Assembly (NCBI GenBank): GCA_910587865.1
Contig: CAJUNX010000011.1
Span: 1 to 64,000, forward strand
Length of the DNA: 64,000 bases
Reading direction: 5' to 3'
From: an uncultured Roseburia sp.
Lineage (GTDB): Bacteria > Bacillota > Clostridia > Lachnospirales > Lachnospiraceae
Shown here one piece after another: positions 7,344 through 18,059 of this stretch (positions within the stretch are counted from its first letter, which is position 1; each line of letters opens with the position of its first letter). Position numbers and translations under genes: made by a program. Below the pieces are notes generated by a model. The model was given only the letters and a program-made list of their open reading frames with translations. It had not been told where the DNA came from and ran no database searches.

Positions 7344-8222
7344 CTACTTCCCTCTGAGTGCATCCTTGCCAATATCTCTGTGCTCAATCTTAAGCCCGTA
7401 TTCTTTTCTCTCCGAAAGGCTCCGGTAAAGCGCATTTGCCAGCGTGACCGACCGGTGCTTTCCGCCAGTACAGCCCACCGAAATGACCAGCTGATTCTTT
7501 CCCTCCGCGATATAATTCGGAATCAGAAACTTAAGCATGCCGTCCAGACGGTCCAGAAATTCGTGCGCCTCCGGAAACTGAAGCACGTATTCCTGAATCT
7601 CCTTATCGTTTCCCGTCTTTGCCCGCAACCCCTCCACATAGTAGGGATTCGGCAGAAACCGCACGTCAAAAACCAGATCCGAGTCTGCCGGAATCCCGTA
7701 TTTAAATCCGAAAGACAGCACTGTGATAAACAGGTTCTTGTAGTCCTGATTCTGCACAAAAATCTTGTCAATCTCGGCTTTGAGCTCTCTTGTCAGCAGA
7801 CGGCTCGTATCAATGATATAGTCCGCGCGTTTTTTCAGGAAAGCAAGACGCTTTCTCTCCTCCGCGATCCCTTTGTCCACACGCTCGCCGCCCGCAAGCG
7901 GATGATTCCTCCGCGTCTCCTTGTATCGTTTTACGAGCACGGAATCCTCCGCATCCAGATAAAGGATCTCATAGCCGACTCCGCTGTCCCTTATTTTGTT
8001 GAGCACGTCGCGCAGCTCCCCGAGCGCCTGTCCGCTGCGGATATCGATGCCCACTGCCACTTTCTGCAGCTCCATATTCTGCTGCAGGCCGCAGAGTTCC
8101 ACAAATTTTTCCAAAAGAGGAATCGGAAGATTGTCCACACAATAAAACCCGATATCCTCCATCATCTTAATCGCCGTACTTTTTCCGGCCCCCGACATCC
8201 CGGTCAGTATCACAAATTTCAT
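7344..8222 (-). CDS. rapZ: RapZ / YvcJ nucleotide-binding protein
   Basis: 292-residue P-loop protein of the RapZ (YvcJ, UPF0042) family. Walker A GMSGAGKS is at residues 8-15, a Walker B-like YLDAED block lies near residue 85, and the C-terminal half has the family signature GCTGGKHRSV (RNA or metabolite-binding domain). In E. coli RapZ is an RNase adaptor controlling GlmS; in Bacillus YvcJ hydrolyses GTP and affects competence. Here it is placed between murB and whiA. The yvcK/glmR gene that normally separates rapZ from whiA in Bacillus is absent. Confidence 0.95.
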   Translation of the reverse strand: MKFVILTGMSGAGKSTAIKMMEDIGFYCVDNLPIPLLEKFVELCGLQQNMELQKVAVGIDIRSGQALGELRDVLNKIRDSGVGYEILYLDAEDSVLVKRYKETRRNHPLAGGERVDKGIAEERKRLAFLKKRADYIIDTSRLLTRELKAEIDKIFVQNQDYKNLFITVLSFGFKYGIPADSDLVFDVRFLPNPYYVEGLRAKTGNDKEIQEYVLQFPEAHEFLDRLDGMLKFLIPNYIAEGKNQLVISVGCTGGKHRSVTLANALYRSLSERKEYGLKIEHRDIGKDALRGK

Positions 8223-8299
8223 ATCTTCCCCATTTTCGCAAAAAGAGTCTCCTCTCCGTCCTCACGTTTCCCTATATCCGGCACCTCCGACCCTGCAGG

Positions 8300-9208
8300 T
8301 CAGAACTCGCCGATCATCTTTACCTCAGGCTCGAGCCGGACGCCGAACTGACGTTCTACCTTCGCCGACACTTCACTCATCAGTGTGCGGATCTCCTGCG
8401 CCGTCGCGCCTCCCCGGTTGATCACAAAACCACAGTGTTTTTCCGAAATCTGCGCCCCGCCGATCCGAAATCCGCGCAGACCGGCATCCATGATCAGTTT
8501 GCCGGCAAAATATCCCTTTGGCCGCTTAAAGGTGCTCCCCGCACTGGGGTATTCTAACGGCTGTTTTTCCCTGCGCTTTTCCGTCAGCTCCTCCATCCGG
8601 GACCGGATCGCGTCCGGATCCCCTTTCACAAGCTTAAGGCGGACTTCCGTGACGATGCAGTCCTGTTTTTGTACGGAGCTTCTGCGGTATCCCAGATCCA
8701 GCTGTGCACAGGTCAGATGACGCCTCGTCCCGTCAGTGTCAAGCACCGTAACGGACCCGATCACATCTTTCATCTCGCCGCCGTAAGCCCCGGCGTTCAT
8801 CACGACCGCCCCCCCGGCCGTTCCCGGAATCCCTGCGGCAAACTCCAGACCGGAAAGGCCATGCTGCGCCGCAAACTGCGCCGCCCGCGGCAGAAGCACA
8901 CCGGCCCCCGCGGTCAGCACGTCTCCCTCTGCACGCAGAACCTCGTGTCCGCGGCGCAGCCCGATCACCACGCCCCGGATCCCGCCGTCTCCCACCAGAA
9001 GATTACTGCCGTTTCCGATGATGCAGAAGGGCTCTCCCCACTGCCTGCACAGGCGCAGCGCCTGCGGGAGCTCTTCCTCGTCGGGCCAGATCATGACATC
9101 CGCAGGTCCTCCGACGCCAAATGTCGTATGCCGGCTCATCGGTTCCTCCAGACAGATTCCGTCTTCTCCCACAATACGCTGCAATTCTTCCACAAGCTTC
9201 CGGTTCAT
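8300..9208 (-). CDS. murB: UDP-N-acetylenolpyruvoylglucosamine reductase
   Basis: FAD- and NADPH-dependent reductase that completes UDP-N-acetylmuramate synthesis. The 302 residues fit the type II MurB of Firmicutes. Visible are RHTTFGVGGPAD near the N terminus, IGNGSNLLVGDGG (FAD-binding), GIPGTAGGAVVMNAGAYGG, the catalytic serine block YPSAGSTFKRP and the C-terminal E.EV. The window also holds murA (58750-60042) for the preceding step. It is 77 bases upstream of rapZ. Confidence 0.96.
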   Translation of the reverse strand: MNRKLVEELQRIVGEDGICLEEPMSRHTTFGVGGPADVMIWPDEEELPQALRLCRQWGEPFCIIGNGSNLLVGDGGIRGVVIGLRRGHEVLRAEGDVLTAGAGVLLPRAAQFAAQHGLSGLEFAAGIPGTAGGAVVMNAGAYGGEMKDVIGSVTVLDTDGTRRHLTCAQLDLGYRRSSVQKQDCIVTEVRLKLVKGDPDAIRSRMEELTEKRREKQPLEYPSAGSTFKRPKGYFAGKLIMDAGLRGFRIGGAQISEKHCGFVINRGGATAQEIRTLMSEVSAKVERQFGVRLEPEVKMIGEF

Positions 9209-9232
9209 GGCTTTCCTTTTCCTTTTACTTTT

Positions 9233-10654
9233 TTATGACTGCTCTTTCAAAAATGCGATGTACCCGCGATATGCCTCGTACAAATCCACCTTGCTGATGA
9301 TTTCCCACGGCGCATGCATATTGAGCACTGCGATCCCGCTGTCAATCACGCGCATCCCGTAATTGGCCAGGATAAATGCGATCGTTCCGCCGCCCCCCTG
9401 GTCAACCCGGCCAAGCTCCGCGGTCTGGAACGCTACTTCGTTTTTATCCATGATCCCGCGCAGCGCAGCGATATATTCCGCATCGGCATCGTTTGAACCG
9501 CTCTTACCGCGCGCCCCCGTATATTTGTTGAACACCAGTCCCCTTCCAAAATATGCGGCATTGCGTTTGGTCATCACGGACGGGAAATTCGGGTCAAACG
9601 CCGCGGAGACATCGGAAGAGAGCACGCTCGAATTCTTCATCGCACGCCGCAGCGCCAGCTCGGAGTATTCTCCCGTGAGATTCATCAGCTCGGCAACCGT
9701 GTTCTCAAAGAACCGGGACTCCATACCGCTTGCCCCGACGCTGCCGATCTCTTCCTTATCCACAAGCAGGCAGACGCTGGTGAGCGACGGCTTTTTCATC
9801 TCAAGCATCGCGCGGAACGAGGAATACGCGCATACTCTGTCGTCGTGTCCGTAACCCATAATCATGCTGCGGTCAAACCCATAATCGCGCGCCTCCCCGG
9901 CCGGCACCACCTCGATCTCCGCCGAGAGGAAGTCCTCTTCTTCTATACCATATTCCTTCTCGAGGAGTTTCATGATATTCGCTTTTACTTTCTCGCGCAC
10001 TTCTTCTTTTTTGTCGTCTTTTTTCTCTTTGTCATCTTTCTTCCCTTCCGGGATGCTGCCGATCAGAAGGTCTAAGTTCTCGCCCTCAATCACCTTTGAG
10101 GCTTTTTTCTCCATCTGTTCCGCGGAGAGATGGACCAGAAGATCGCTCACGCCGAATACCGGGTCGCCGGGCTTCTCCCCGATGTTCACCTGCACCACGG
10201 AGCCATCCTTCTTTGCGATCACGCCGTGCAGCGCCAGCGGAAGCGCCACCCACTGGTACTTCTTAATCCCGCCGTAATAGTGTGTGTCAAGCATCGCGAG
10301 CTCCGTATCCTCATACAGCGGATCCTGCTTTAAATCCAGGCGCGGGGAATCGATATGCGCCCCGAGAATGTTCATCCCGCACGAGAATTCTTTTTTTCCG
10401 ATGACGAAAAGCGCAAGCGCCTTGCCCCTGTTGTTTGCGTACACCCGGTCTCCCGCCTTAAGCTCCGCCCCCTTCTCCATGATCTCGTCCAGATTTTTAA
10501 ATCCGGCCTTCTCCGCTTTGCGGATCATACCCGTCACACATTCGCGCTCTGTCTTGCAGCGGGAGAGGAATTTGCGGTAATCCTCTGCAAACTCAAATAT
10601 TTCCTCTCTTTTTTTACCCTCCGGGTACTTCTCCCATGCATTCATTCTTTCCAT
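9233..10654 (-). CDS. M18 family aminopeptidase
   Basis: 473-residue zinc aminopeptidase of family M18 (aminopeptidase 1 / ApeA type). Metal-ligand motifs in order: GAHIDSPRLDLK (about residue 100), the DDRVCAY segment, DKEEIGS (general base Glu and ligand Glu), FDPNFPSVMT and a C-terminal MHAPWE with the last His ligand. A Lys/Glu-rich linker (EGKKDDKEKKDDKKEE, about 204-219) interrupts the domain. Likely role: cytosolic peptide turnover, trimming N-terminal residues. The first ATG has a gaggagg site at good spacing. It stands between hprK and murB in the same direction. Confidence 0.92.
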   Translation of the reverse strand: MERMNAWEKYPEGKKREEIFEFAEDYRKFLSRCKTERECVTGMIRKAEKAGFKNLDEIMEKGAELKAGDRVYANNRGKALALFVIGKKEFSCGMNILGAHIDSPRLDLKQDPLYEDTELAMLDTHYYGGIKKYQWVALPLALHGVIAKKDGSVVQVNIGEKPGDPVFGVSDLLVHLSAEQMEKKASKVIEGENLDLLIGSIPEGKKDDKEKKDDKKEEVREKVKANIMKLLEKEYGIEEEDFLSAEIEVVPAGEARDYGFDRSMIMGYGHDDRVCAYSSFRAMLEMKKPSLTSVCLLVDKEEIGSVGASGMESRFFENTVAELMNLTGEYSELALRRAMKNSSVLSSDVSAAFDPNFPSVMTKRNAAYFGRGLVFNKYTGARGKSGSNDADAEYIAALRGIMDKNEVAFQTAELGRVDQGGGGTIAFILANYGMRVIDSGIAVLNMHAPWEIISKVDLYEAYRGYIAFLKEQS

Positions 10655-10716
10655 GTTTCGTTCCTCCTCATGTTCGGATTTTTAAAATTATTAAAAGTAA
10701 CATTAACTTTTCTGAT

Positions 10717-11664
10717 TTATTCGTCTTCATCCGGCTTTCTCGTCAGGTTCTCCTGCACCCGGCGGTACAGCTCCTGCGCCGCATTGTAGCCCATTTTCTT
10801 CTGTCTGTGATTGACGGCAGCTGCCTCACAGATCACGGCCAGATTTCTTCCCGGCCGAATCGGCAGGGAGTGGCATACTACCTTATTGCCGAGAAATTCC
10901 GTATATTCCTCCTCAAGCCCGAGACGATCGTACTCATTATCCTTTTTCCAGTCTTCCAGCTTGATCACGAGGTCAATCTGCTGTTTTTCCTTCACACTCT
11001 CGACGCCGAACAGATTCTTGACATCGATGATCCCGATCCCGCGCAGCTCGATAAAGTAACGTGTGATGTCGGGCGATGTGCCCATCAGAGTATGCTCATT
11101 GACTTTCCGGATCTCGACAACGTCGTCCGTCACCAGACGGTGACCGCGACGCACCAGCTCAAGCGCAGCCTCGCTTTTGCCGATCCCGCTCTCCCCCATA
11201 ATCAGAAGACCCTCCCCGTAAACATCCACCAGCACGCCGTGAATCGTGATGGACGGCGCCAGGTATTCGCTTAAGCAGTAGATCAGCTCCGCCATGAATT
11301 CCGATGTGCTTCGCTTTGTCCCAAAGACCGGCAGCTCTTTTGCCTCCGTCATTTCGAGGAAAACCGGATCCGGCTGGAAATCACGGCAGAAGATCACGCA
11401 CGGGACATCGTACTCTAAAAATTCCCGGTAAATCTCCTGTTTTTTCTGTTCCTCCAAATGCTGCAGATAGGTATACTCCACCGTTCCGATAATCTGGACG
11501 CGGGAACGCTCAAAATGTTCAAAATATCCGCTCAGCTGCAGCGCCGGACGGTTCACGTCGCTGACCATAATCCGGTGGCCTTTCAGCTCCATATCCGGCA
11601 GAAAATTATACAGATCCATGATCTGCGCAATCTTCGCCACCCCAACCCCGTTCGTACTGTTCAT
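10717..11664 (-). CDS. hprK: HPr kinase/phosphorylase
   Basis: Bifunctional sensor enzyme that phosphorylates HPr and Crh on the regulatory serine and removes the phosphate, setting carbon catabolite repression through CcpA. 315 residues from the ATG at 11664, preferred over the longer frame because aaggagcg precedes it. Walker A GESGIGKS is at about 157-164, followed by the catalytic region RRGHRLVTDDVVEI, and the K3-type loop RGIGIIDVKNLFG is present. Its substrate here includes the Crh-like protein at 6025-6273, which keeps the target serine. Confidence 0.96.
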   Translation of the reverse strand: MNSTNGVGVAKIAQIMDLYNFLPDMELKGHRIMVSDVNRPALQLSGYFEHFERSRVQIIGTVEYTYLQHLEEQKKQEIYREFLEYDVPCVIFCRDFQPDPVFLEMTEAKELPVFGTKRSTSEFMAELIYCLSEYLAPSITIHGVLVDVYGEGLLIMGESGIGKSEAALELVRRGHRLVTDDVVEIRKVNEHTLMGTSPDITRYFIELRGIGIIDVKNLFGVESVKEKQQIDLVIKLEDWKKDNEYDRLGLEEEYTEFLGNKVVCHSLPIRPGRNLAVICEAAAVNHRQKKMGYNAAQELYRRVQENLTRKPDEDE

Positions 11665-11795
11665 GTTTCGCTCCTTCTGATGTCTTTCTCCCCGTTTCAG
11701 AGATGTCTCCTTTTGCTCTGCAGCGCGCAATCGATCCGCGCCTGAGGGTTCTCTTCTCCATTCCCGTGCTTCGCCCTGTCACGGACACCGCTCAT

Positions 11796-13712
11796 CTATG
11801 TCAGTATATCATGATCTGCCTGGTTGTTCAACTGATCCGGGGATTCTTCCTGCGTCCTGCGGAAAAATCGGTACACTGCATCCGCTGCCTGTGCACTCAT
11901 CGCATCCGTGGCCGCCAGATCCTCTCTTGTGGCCGCGCGGATCGCATCAAGCGACTGATATTTTTTCATCAGCGCCTTCCTTCTGGCCGGGCCGATTCCC
12001 GGGATATCATCAAGCACGGAATGCACCTGCTCTTTTCCGCGCAGCGAGCGGTGATATTCGATCGCAAACCGGTGCGCCTCGTCCTGAATTCTCGTGATCA
12101 GCTTAAACGCCTCGCTGTTCCTGTCAATCGGAATCTCCACATTCTGATAGTATAACCCTCTGGTCCGGTGATTATCATCCTTCACCATACCGCAGACCGG
12201 AATAGCCAGCTTTAACTCATCAAGCACTTTCTGCGCAATATTGACCTGACCGCGTCCGCCGTCCATCATGATCAGATCCGGAAACCGGGTAAAGCTCCCG
12301 TATTCCTGCGGCAGATTCTTTTGTTCGCGCTCCTGCATCTCCTTCATGCCGTGGGTAAATCGGCGGGTCAGCACCTCGTGCATGGATGCGTAATCATCCG
12401 GGCCGGTCACGGTTCTGAGCTTAAACTTGCGGTAATCACTCCGCTTCGGCTTTCCTTTTTCATAGACAATCATGGATCCCACGGTCTCGAACCCGTTGGT
12501 GTTGGAGATATCATACGCCTCCACTCTGACAAGTCCCTCCATATCGAGAAGCCCGCCGAGCTCCTTTAACGCGCCGATCGTGCGTCCTTCCTCCCGTCTG
12601 ATCTTCTCCCTGTCCTGGGAGAGCACCAGCTCAGCGTTTTTCTTCGCCAGCTCCATGAGCTTTTCCTTCATCCCCTTCTGCGGCACGCGGATATATACTT
12701 TTCCGCCCCTCCTGCCTGAAAGCCAGTCCGCGAGAATGTTCTGCTCGGCGATTTCCTCCGGCAGCATGATTTCCCTTGGGACAAACGGGGTCCCGGAATA
12801 GAACTGTTTGATAAATGTAGATATAATTTGTCCCCTGGTGTCCTCCGTTCCGATTCTCACATAAAAGTGATCCCGTCCAATCAGCTTGCCGTCCCGAATG
12901 AAAAACACCTGAACCACCGCATCGGTATCATCTGCGGCAAGCGCGATAATATCCTTGTCCTCCCCGTCCGTATGCGTAATCTTCTGCTTTTGCGCGATCT
13001 GTTTTACACTGCCCAAAAGCTCCCGGAACTCAATCGCCTTCTCGAACTCCATACGAACAGACGCCTCGTTCATTTTTTTCTCCAGCATCTGCATCACCGG
13101 CCCGTAATTTCCGTTCAGAAATTCAATCACCGCATCCACGCGCTCCCGGTATTCCTCGCGGCCGATATACCCCTGGCAGGGCGCAGGGCACTGATGAATG
13201 TGATAGTTTAAGCAGGGGCGGTCCTTCCCGATATCCCGGGGAAGCTGACGGCTGCAGGTCCGGATCTGATAAATCCTGTTGACGAGCTCAATGGTGTCCC
13301 GGACAGCGCCCGCACTCGTATAGGGACCGAAATACCGGGATTTGTCTTTCTTCTGCTGACGCGAAAAGAGGACCCTGGGAAAATCCTCTCCGAGAGTCAC
13401 CCTGATATAGGGATATGTCTTGTCATCCCGCAGCAGCGTATTATATTTGGGCCGATGCTCCTTGATCAGATTGCACTCAAGCACCAGCGCTTCGAGCTCG
13501 GAATCGGTGATAATATACTCAAACCGTTCGATATGCCTGACCATCTGCGCCTTCTTAATCCCCTCGTCATGGCTCGGCTGGAAATACTGGTGCACACGCT
13601 TTCTTAAGCTGACCGCCTTCCCGATATAGATAATCGCGTCCCGCGCATCATGCATAATATAAACTCCCGGCTGATCCGGGAGTTTTTTTAATTCCTCTGC
13701 AATATCAAACAT
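11796..13712 (-). CDS. uvrC: excinuclease ABC subunit C
   Basis: Makes both incisions in nucleotide excision repair with UvrA and UvrB. About 638 residues: an N-terminal GIY-YIG nuclease (PGVYIMHD...IIYIGKA, about 15-35), a Cys-rich linker ([15 protein letters not shown]), a UVR motif, an RNase H-like nuclease ([12 protein letters not shown]) and a C-terminal helix-hairpin-helix ([11 protein letters not shown]). The ATG at 13712 overlaps the ftsH stop as TGATG, which suggests coupled translation; a GTG one codon upstream is an alternative start. Confidence 0.96.
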   Translation of the reverse strand: MFDIAEELKKLPDQPGVYIMHDARDAIIYIGKAVSLRKRVHQYFQPSHDEGIKKAQMVRHIERFEYIITDSELEALVLECNLIKEHRPKYNTLLRDDKTYPYIRVTLGEDFPRVLFSRQQKKDKSRYFGPYTSAGAVRDTIELVNRIYQIRTCSRQLPRDIGKDRPCLNYHIHQCPAPCQGYIGREEYRERVDAVIEFLNGNYGPVMQMLEKKMNEASVRMEFEKAIEFRELLGSVKQIAQKQKITHTDGEDKDIIALAADDTDAVVQVFFIRDGKLIGRDHFYVRIGTEDTRGQIISTFIKQFYSGTPFVPREIMLPEEIAEQNILADWLSGRRGGKVYIRVPQKGMKEKLMELAKKNAELVLSQDREKIRREEGRTIGALKELGGLLDMEGLVRVEAYDISNTNGFETVGSMIVYEKGKPKRSDYRKFKLRTVTGPDDYASMHEVLTRRFTHGMKEMQEREQKNLPQEYGSFTRFPDLIMMDGGRGQVNIAQKVLDELKLAIPVCGMVKDDNHRTRGLYYQNVEIPIDRNSEAFKLITRIQDEAHRFAIEYHRSLRGKEQVHSVLDDIPGIGPARRKALMKKYQSLDAIRAATREDLAATDAMSAQAADAVYRFFRRTQEESPDQLNNQADHDILT

Positions 13713-15703
13713 CACATCTTCTGGCCCGCCAGTGACTGGCGCGCCTCCTCCGCCTGTTCGAAAAATGTTTTCTTGTCCTCTTCTTCCTCAGGCTCCGGGA
13801 TCCCTTTGAGCTCGCGAAAGATTTTCATAAATTCTTTTCCGGTGATCGTCTCATGCTCGTACAGATAATCGGAGAGCTGATCAAGCACCTCACGGTTTTC
13901 CGTCAGCATCGCGACCGCCTCATCGTAGGAGTGATTGATGATGGAAAGCACTTCTTTGTCGATCTGCGCCGCCGTATCCTCACCGCAGATCAGCCCCGCA
14001 CGGTTATCCAGATACTGGTTCTCCACCGTCGCAAGACACATCATCCCAAACTTCTCCGACATCCCGTACTGTGTCACCATCGCGCGCGCGATTGCCGTCG
14101 CGTGCTCAATATCGTTCGCGGCGCCGCTCGTCGCGGAATCAAACACCAGCACTTCCGCCGCACGCCCGGCCATATAGGTCGTGATCTTTGCGAGCAGCTC
14201 TTCCTTCGTCTGTAAAAACTTCTCCTCCTCCGGGGTCTGCAGCGTGTAGCCGAGCGCACCCATGGTCCGCGGCACGATCGTGATCTTCTGCACCGGCTCG
14301 GTATTCTTCTGAAGCGCAGTCACCATCGCATGCCCGATCTCATGATAGGCCACGATCTTGCGCTCTTTATCGCTCATGATGCGGTCCTTCTTTTCCTTGC
14401 CGCCCACTGCCACAAGCTCAAACGCGTCAAACAGATCAGACTGATTGACAAATTTTCTGCCGTTCTTTACCGCGTTAATCGCGGCCTCATTGATCATATT
14501 CGCAAGATCCGAGCCGACCAGCCCCGCCGTCGCAAGCGCAAGCGCGTCCAGATCCACGGTCTCGTCCATCAGCACGTCCTTTGAGTGCACCTTTAACGTC
14601 TCAAGACGCCCTTTTAAGTCCGGCTTATCCACGATGATCCGCCGGTCAAAACGCCCCGGACGCAGCAGCGCCTTATCCAGCACCTCCGGGCGGTTCGTCG
14701 CCGCTAAGATCAGAAGTCCCTTTGACGTGTCAAATCCGTCCATCTCCGCAAGCAGCTGATTTAACGTCTGCTCGCGCTCGTCGTTGCCGCCGTAACGGGT
14801 GTCGCGGCTCTTTCCGATCGCATCGATCTCATCGATAAATATGATACACGGCGCCTGCTTCTGCGCCTCCTTAAACAGGTCGCGCACACGCGACGCACCG
14901 ACGCCGACAAACATCTCCACAAAATCCGACCCGGCAAGCGAGAAGAACGGGACCTTCGCCTCCCCGGCCACGGCTTTGGCAAGCAGCGTCTTACCCGTAC
15001 CGGGCGGTCCGACGAGGAGCGCTCCCTTCGGCAGCTTTGCGCCGATATCCCGGTAACGCTTCGGATTGTGCAGGAAATCCACCACTTCCTGTAAGGATTC
15101 CTTTGCCTCATCCTGCCCGGCCACATCCTTAAACGTCACGCCGGTCTGCTTTTCCACATATACCTTCGCGGTGCTCTTCCCGACGCCCATCGCGCCGCCG
15201 CCCATTCTGCGCATCACGATGCCGAGCACGATCCAGATCAGGGCCAGCGGAATCAGATAGCTTAAAATGCTGTAGATCCAGGTCGCGGTGTTATCCGGAA
15301 TCACCCCGAAAATCTCCACGCCATGTTTCTTTAGCAGCGGAATCATATCCTCATCCGCCACGCGCCCGCAGTAGTATGTGATGTCATACGGCACCTTCTC
15401 ATCGGGATCCATGGTAATATCGATCTGGTAGGAGCTGATCTCCACGGACTTCACACTCCGCCCTTCCCATTTGCCCTCGCCCTTTACCATGTCGAGGAAC
15501 TCCGAGTAAGAAACCTCCTGGGTGCTCATCTGGCTGAACTGATTCGTCACCATGCTCATCACAAACAGCGCGATCAGCGTCACAAGAATAAACGCCATGA
15601 TCAGCTGGCCGTTGTGATTGTTCTTATTCCCTCCGCCGCCGTTTCCGCCGCCGCTGTTATTGCCGCTATTATTGTAACCGTTATTCGGTCCCTGATTCTC
15701 CAT
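13712..15703 (-). CDS. ftsH: ATP-dependent zinc metalloprotease FtsH (copy 1)
   Basis: Membrane-bound AAA+ protease that degrades misfolded membrane and regulatory proteins. 663 residues: an unusual Asn/Gly-rich cytoplasmic N-terminal tail (residues 1-32), TM helix about 33-52, an extracytoplasmic domain, a second TM about 141-164, Walker A GPPGTGKT (about 232-239), Walker [19 protein letters not shown] and the zinc site HEIGH (about 454-458; the middle residue is usually Ala). A second FtsH gene is at 38780-40624 in the classical hpt-ftsH position, so this is the additional paralogue. It has its own promoter and is coupled to uvrC. Confidence 0.95.
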   Translation of the reverse strand: MENQGPNNGYNNSGNNSGGGNGGGGNKNNHNGQLIMAFILVTLIALFVMSMVTNQFSQMSTQEVSYSEFLDMVKGEGKWEGRSVKSVEISSYQIDITMDPDEKVPYDITYYCGRVADEDMIPLLKKHGVEIFGVIPDNTATWIYSILSYLIPLALIWIVLGIVMRRMGGGAMGVGKSTAKVYVEKQTGVTFKDVAGQDEAKESLQEVVDFLHNPKRYRDIGAKLPKGALLVGPPGTGKTLLAKAVAGEAKVPFFSLAGSDFVEMFVGVGASRVRDLFKEAQKQAPCIIFIDEIDAIGKSRDTRYGGNDEREQTLNQLLAEMDGFDTSKGLLILAATNRPEVLDKALLRPGRFDRRIIVDKPDLKGRLETLKVHSKDVLMDETVDLDALALATAGLVGSDLANMINEAAINAVKNGRKFVNQSDLFDAFELVAVGGKEKKDRIMSDKERKIVAYHEIGHAMVTALQKNTEPVQKITIVPRTMGALGYTLQTPEEEKFLQTKEELLAKITTYMAGRAAEVLVFDSATSGAANDIEHATAIARAMVTQYGMSEKFGMMCLATVENQYLDNRAGLICGEDTAAQIDKEVLSIINHSYDEAVAMLTENREVLDQLSDYLYEHETITGKEFMKIFRELKGIPEPEEEEDKKTFFEQAEEARQSLAGQKM

Positions 15704-15720
15704 CGTTTCTTTATCCTTTC

Positions 15721-15753
15721 TGAATCAGATTCCTCCGCCGCGAATCTGAATCC
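15721..15753 (-). other. stem-loop in the ftsH (copy 1) 5' UTR
   Basis: Arms gaatcagattc and gaatctgaatc form an 11-bp stem with one mismatch, just upstream of the aaagga ribosome binding site. It may influence ftsH mRNA stability or translation. Confidence 0.4.
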
Positions 15754-15771
15754 TAACGTAACATCTTATAT

Positions 15772-15800
15772 ATTATATTGAACTTGTCCCTCAAAAGCAA
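15772..15800 (-). promoter_or_regulatory. sigma-A-type promoter of ftsH (copy 1)
   Basis: On the minus strand TTGCTT (15795-15800) and a perfect TATAAT (15772-15777) are 17 bases apart, about 70 bases before the ftsH start. Confidence 0.65.
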
Positions 15801-15896
15801 TATGAACTTCGTGAACTTTTCCCGCTATTTCTAAATTATTTCTAAACTGCCAGATCTTATACCGCGTATTTTTTAAATTGTGCTGGATTTTCAAAC

Positions 15897-16030
15897 TGCT
15901 TGGTTGTATACTGATATGGTATACTGACTGATCATCTGATTTCGATTTTTTCCGGATTTCACGCGTGAAAAAACACGGCAGAATCCGAAAACATCCCGGA
16001 GTCAGATACGTCTGACCCCGGCATTATTTC
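15897..16030 (+). promoter_or_regulatory. pyrG promoter region and leader hairpin
   Basis: A plus-strand TATACT (15925-15930) with TTGGTT 14 bases upstream is a poor but possible promoter. The leader contains a stem ccgg-gtcaga/tctgac-ccgg (15996-16021), followed by an A/T-rich stretch, not a clean U-tract. In Bacillus pyrG is regulated by attenuation at a leader terminator after reiterative G addition; I see the hairpin but not a clear run of C in the template, so control by that mechanism is only a possibility. Confidence 0.35.
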
Positions 16031-16060
16031 ATTATTTTATTCATTGAGGAGGATCACGTT

Positions 16061-17665
16061 ATGTCCGTAAAATATGTCTTTGTCACCGGCGGTGTCGTTT
16101 CCGGTCTCGGAAAAGGAATCACGGCCGCTTCCCTCGGAAGGCTGTTAAAGGCACGCGGCTACAAAGTCACCATGCAGAAATTCGACCCGTACATCAATAT
16201 CGACCCCGGAACCATGAATCCGATTCAGCACGGCGAGGTCTTTGTCACCGATGACGGCGCGGAAACGGATCTTGATCTGGGGCACTATGAGCGTTTTATC
16301 GATGAAAGTCTGACGAAAAATTCCAATGTCACCACAGGCAAGGTCTACTGGTCCGTGCTGCAGAAGGAACGGCGCGGAGATTTCGGCGGAGGCACGGTTC
16401 AGGTCATCCCGCATATCACCAACGAGATCAAGAGCCGGTTTTACCGGAACTTCACCTCGGAGGATACACATATCGCCATCATTGAGGTCGGCGGTACGGT
16501 CGGCGACATCGAGAGCCAGCCGTTCCTGGAAGCCATCCGGCAGTTTCAGCATGAAATCGGACGTGAGAACGCGATTCTCATCCATGTGACGTTAATTCCA
16601 TACATCAAGGCTTCGGGGGAGTTAAAGACCAAACCCACGCAGGCGAGCGTCAAAGAACTGCAGGGTATGGGAATCCAGCCGGACATCATCGTCTGCCGCT
16701 CCGAACATGAACTGGATCAGAGCATCAAGGATAAGATCGCCCTGTTCTGCAACGTCCCCAGCGGCCATGTTCTTCAGAATCTTGATGTGGAATATCTCTA
16801 TGAGGCTCCGCTTGCGATGGAGCGCGAGAACCTTGCAAAGGTCGCCTGCGAATCGCTTCACTTAGACTGTCCGGAACCAGACCTCAAGGACTGGGAAGCA
16901 ATGGTGGATTCCCTTCGCCATCCGGACAAGGAGGTAACCGTTGCGCTCGTCGGAAAATATACCGCTCTGCACGACGCCTACATCTCCGTTGTGGAAGCGT
17001 TAAAGCACGGCGGGATTGCCGGCCGCGCAACCGTCAATATCAAATGGGTGGATTCCGAGGATGTCACTGCCGAAAATGTAACAGAGATCCTCGGTGACGT
17101 CTCCGGCATCATCGTCCCCGGCGGCTTCGGCTCGCGCGGCGTGGAAGGGATGATCACGGCCGCCCGGTATGCGAGGGAGCATGCGGTTCCGTACCTGGGA
17201 CTCTGCCTTGGCATGCAGGTCGCCATCATCGAATTTGTCCGTCATGTCTGCGGCTGCAACGATGCTCACAGCATTGAGCTCGATCCCGGCACCACCCATC
17301 CGGTCATCGCCCTGATGCCGGATCAGAACGGAGTGGAGGACATCGGAGGCACCCTGCGGCTCGGCTCTTATCCGTGTATTCTTGATCCGGCCTCACACGC
17401 CTGTAAAGTGTACGGAAAAACGGAGATCGAAGAGCGCCACCGGCACCGCTATGAGGTAAACAATGATTTCCGCACCGCCCTCACGGATAAAGGGATGAAG
17501 CTCTGCGGCACCTCTCCGGACGGCAGAATCATCGAGATGATCGAGATTCCGGACCACCCATGGTTTATCGCCACACAGGCCCATCCGGAATTAAAGTCCA
17601 GGCCGAACCGGCCGCATCCGCTGTTTAAGGGATTTGTGGAGGCAGCAATCGCTTTCGGCCGGTAA
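16061..17665 (+). CDS. pyrG: CTP synthase
   Basis: Converts UTP to CTP using ATP and glutamine-derived ammonia. 534 residues, normal length. The N-terminal synthase domain starts [16 protein letters not shown] (P-loop-like); the C-terminal class I glutamine amidotransferase carries GGFGSRG, the nucleophile segment LGLCLGMQ (about 380) and the His/Glu pair AQAHPE near the C terminus. gaggagg precedes the ATG. It is divergent from ftsH with a 357-base spacer that holds both promoters. Confidence 0.98.
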   Translation: MSVKYVFVTGGVVSGLGKGITAASLGRLLKARGYKVTMQKFDPYINIDPGTMNPIQHGEVFVTDDGAETDLDLGHYERFIDESLTKNSNVTTGKVYWSVLQKERRGDFGGGTVQVIPHITNEIKSRFYRNFTSEDTHIAIIEVGGTVGDIESQPFLEAIRQFQHEIGRENAILIHVTLIPYIKASGELKTKPTQASVKELQGMGIQPDIIVCRSEHELDQSIKDKIALFCNVPSGHVLQNLDVEYLYEAPLAMERENLAKVACESLHLDCPEPDLKDWEAMVDSLRHPDKEVTVALVGKYTALHDAYISVVEALKHGGIAGRATVNIKWVDSEDVTAENVTEILGDVSGIIVPGGFGSRGVEGMITAARYAREHAVPYLGLCLGMQVAIIEFVRHVCGCNDAHSIELDPGTTHPVIALMPDQNGVEDIGGTLRLGSYPCILDPASHACKVYGKTEIEERHRHRYEVNNDFRTALTDKGMKLCGTSPDGRIIEMIEIPDHPWFIATQAHPELKSRPNRPHPLFKGFVEAAIAFGR

Positions 17666-17702
17666 AAGCAGCGTGCTTTTTTCGGCGAATACGCTCAGCG
17701 CA

Positions 17703-17742
17703 AAGGGGATTGTCAGGAAGTTTCATCCCGGCAATCCCCTTT
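17703..17742. terminator. bidirectional terminator between pyrG and the DUF6472-like gene
   Basis: Arms aaggggattg and caatcccctt, followed by TTTT on the plus strand and by AAAG/CTTT context on the minus strand, lie between convergent genes. Confidence 0.75.
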
Positions 17743-17781
17743 TCCGATATCAGGCGAACCGACAGATACTTCCGCCGTGTC

Positions 17782-17961
17782 TCACATCTGATGCCGCACC
17801 ACTGCATATTCATCATCCGTCTGATAATACGGACAGCCCCTGGCATTGCCCGTAAGAAGCCTTGCCGCATCATCCTCGTCCATATCGACCTCGCAGTAAT
17901 ACTGTCCGTCGTCCTCGTCATACACATTGTATACACAGGTATCACAGTTTGATTTTATCAT
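17782..17961 (-). CDS. small Cys-rich conserved protein (DUF6472-like)
   Basis: 59 residues, starting at the ATG at 17961 (MIKSNCDTCVYN), which has ggaga upstream; the longer frame lacks a site. It shows an N-terminal C..C pair (NCDTC), a third Cys in YYC and a fourth in RGCPYYQ, separated by an Asp/Glu-rich middle (DMDEDD). This fits the small DUF6472 proteins widespread in Lachnospiraceae. The four Cys suggest a bound zinc or Fe-S centre. No function is known. Confidence 0.7.
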   Translation of the reverse strand: MIKSNCDTCVYNVYDEDDGQYYCEVDMDEDDAARLLTGNARGCPYYQTDDEYAVVRHQM

Positions 17962-18059
17962 AATGAAATCTCCATTCCGGAGCGTTTCCACATCGTGGTT
18001 CTGACAGGCATATTTGTGACGCTCCGACACAAACAGCCGCCCGTTTTCCGTGACAGCAG

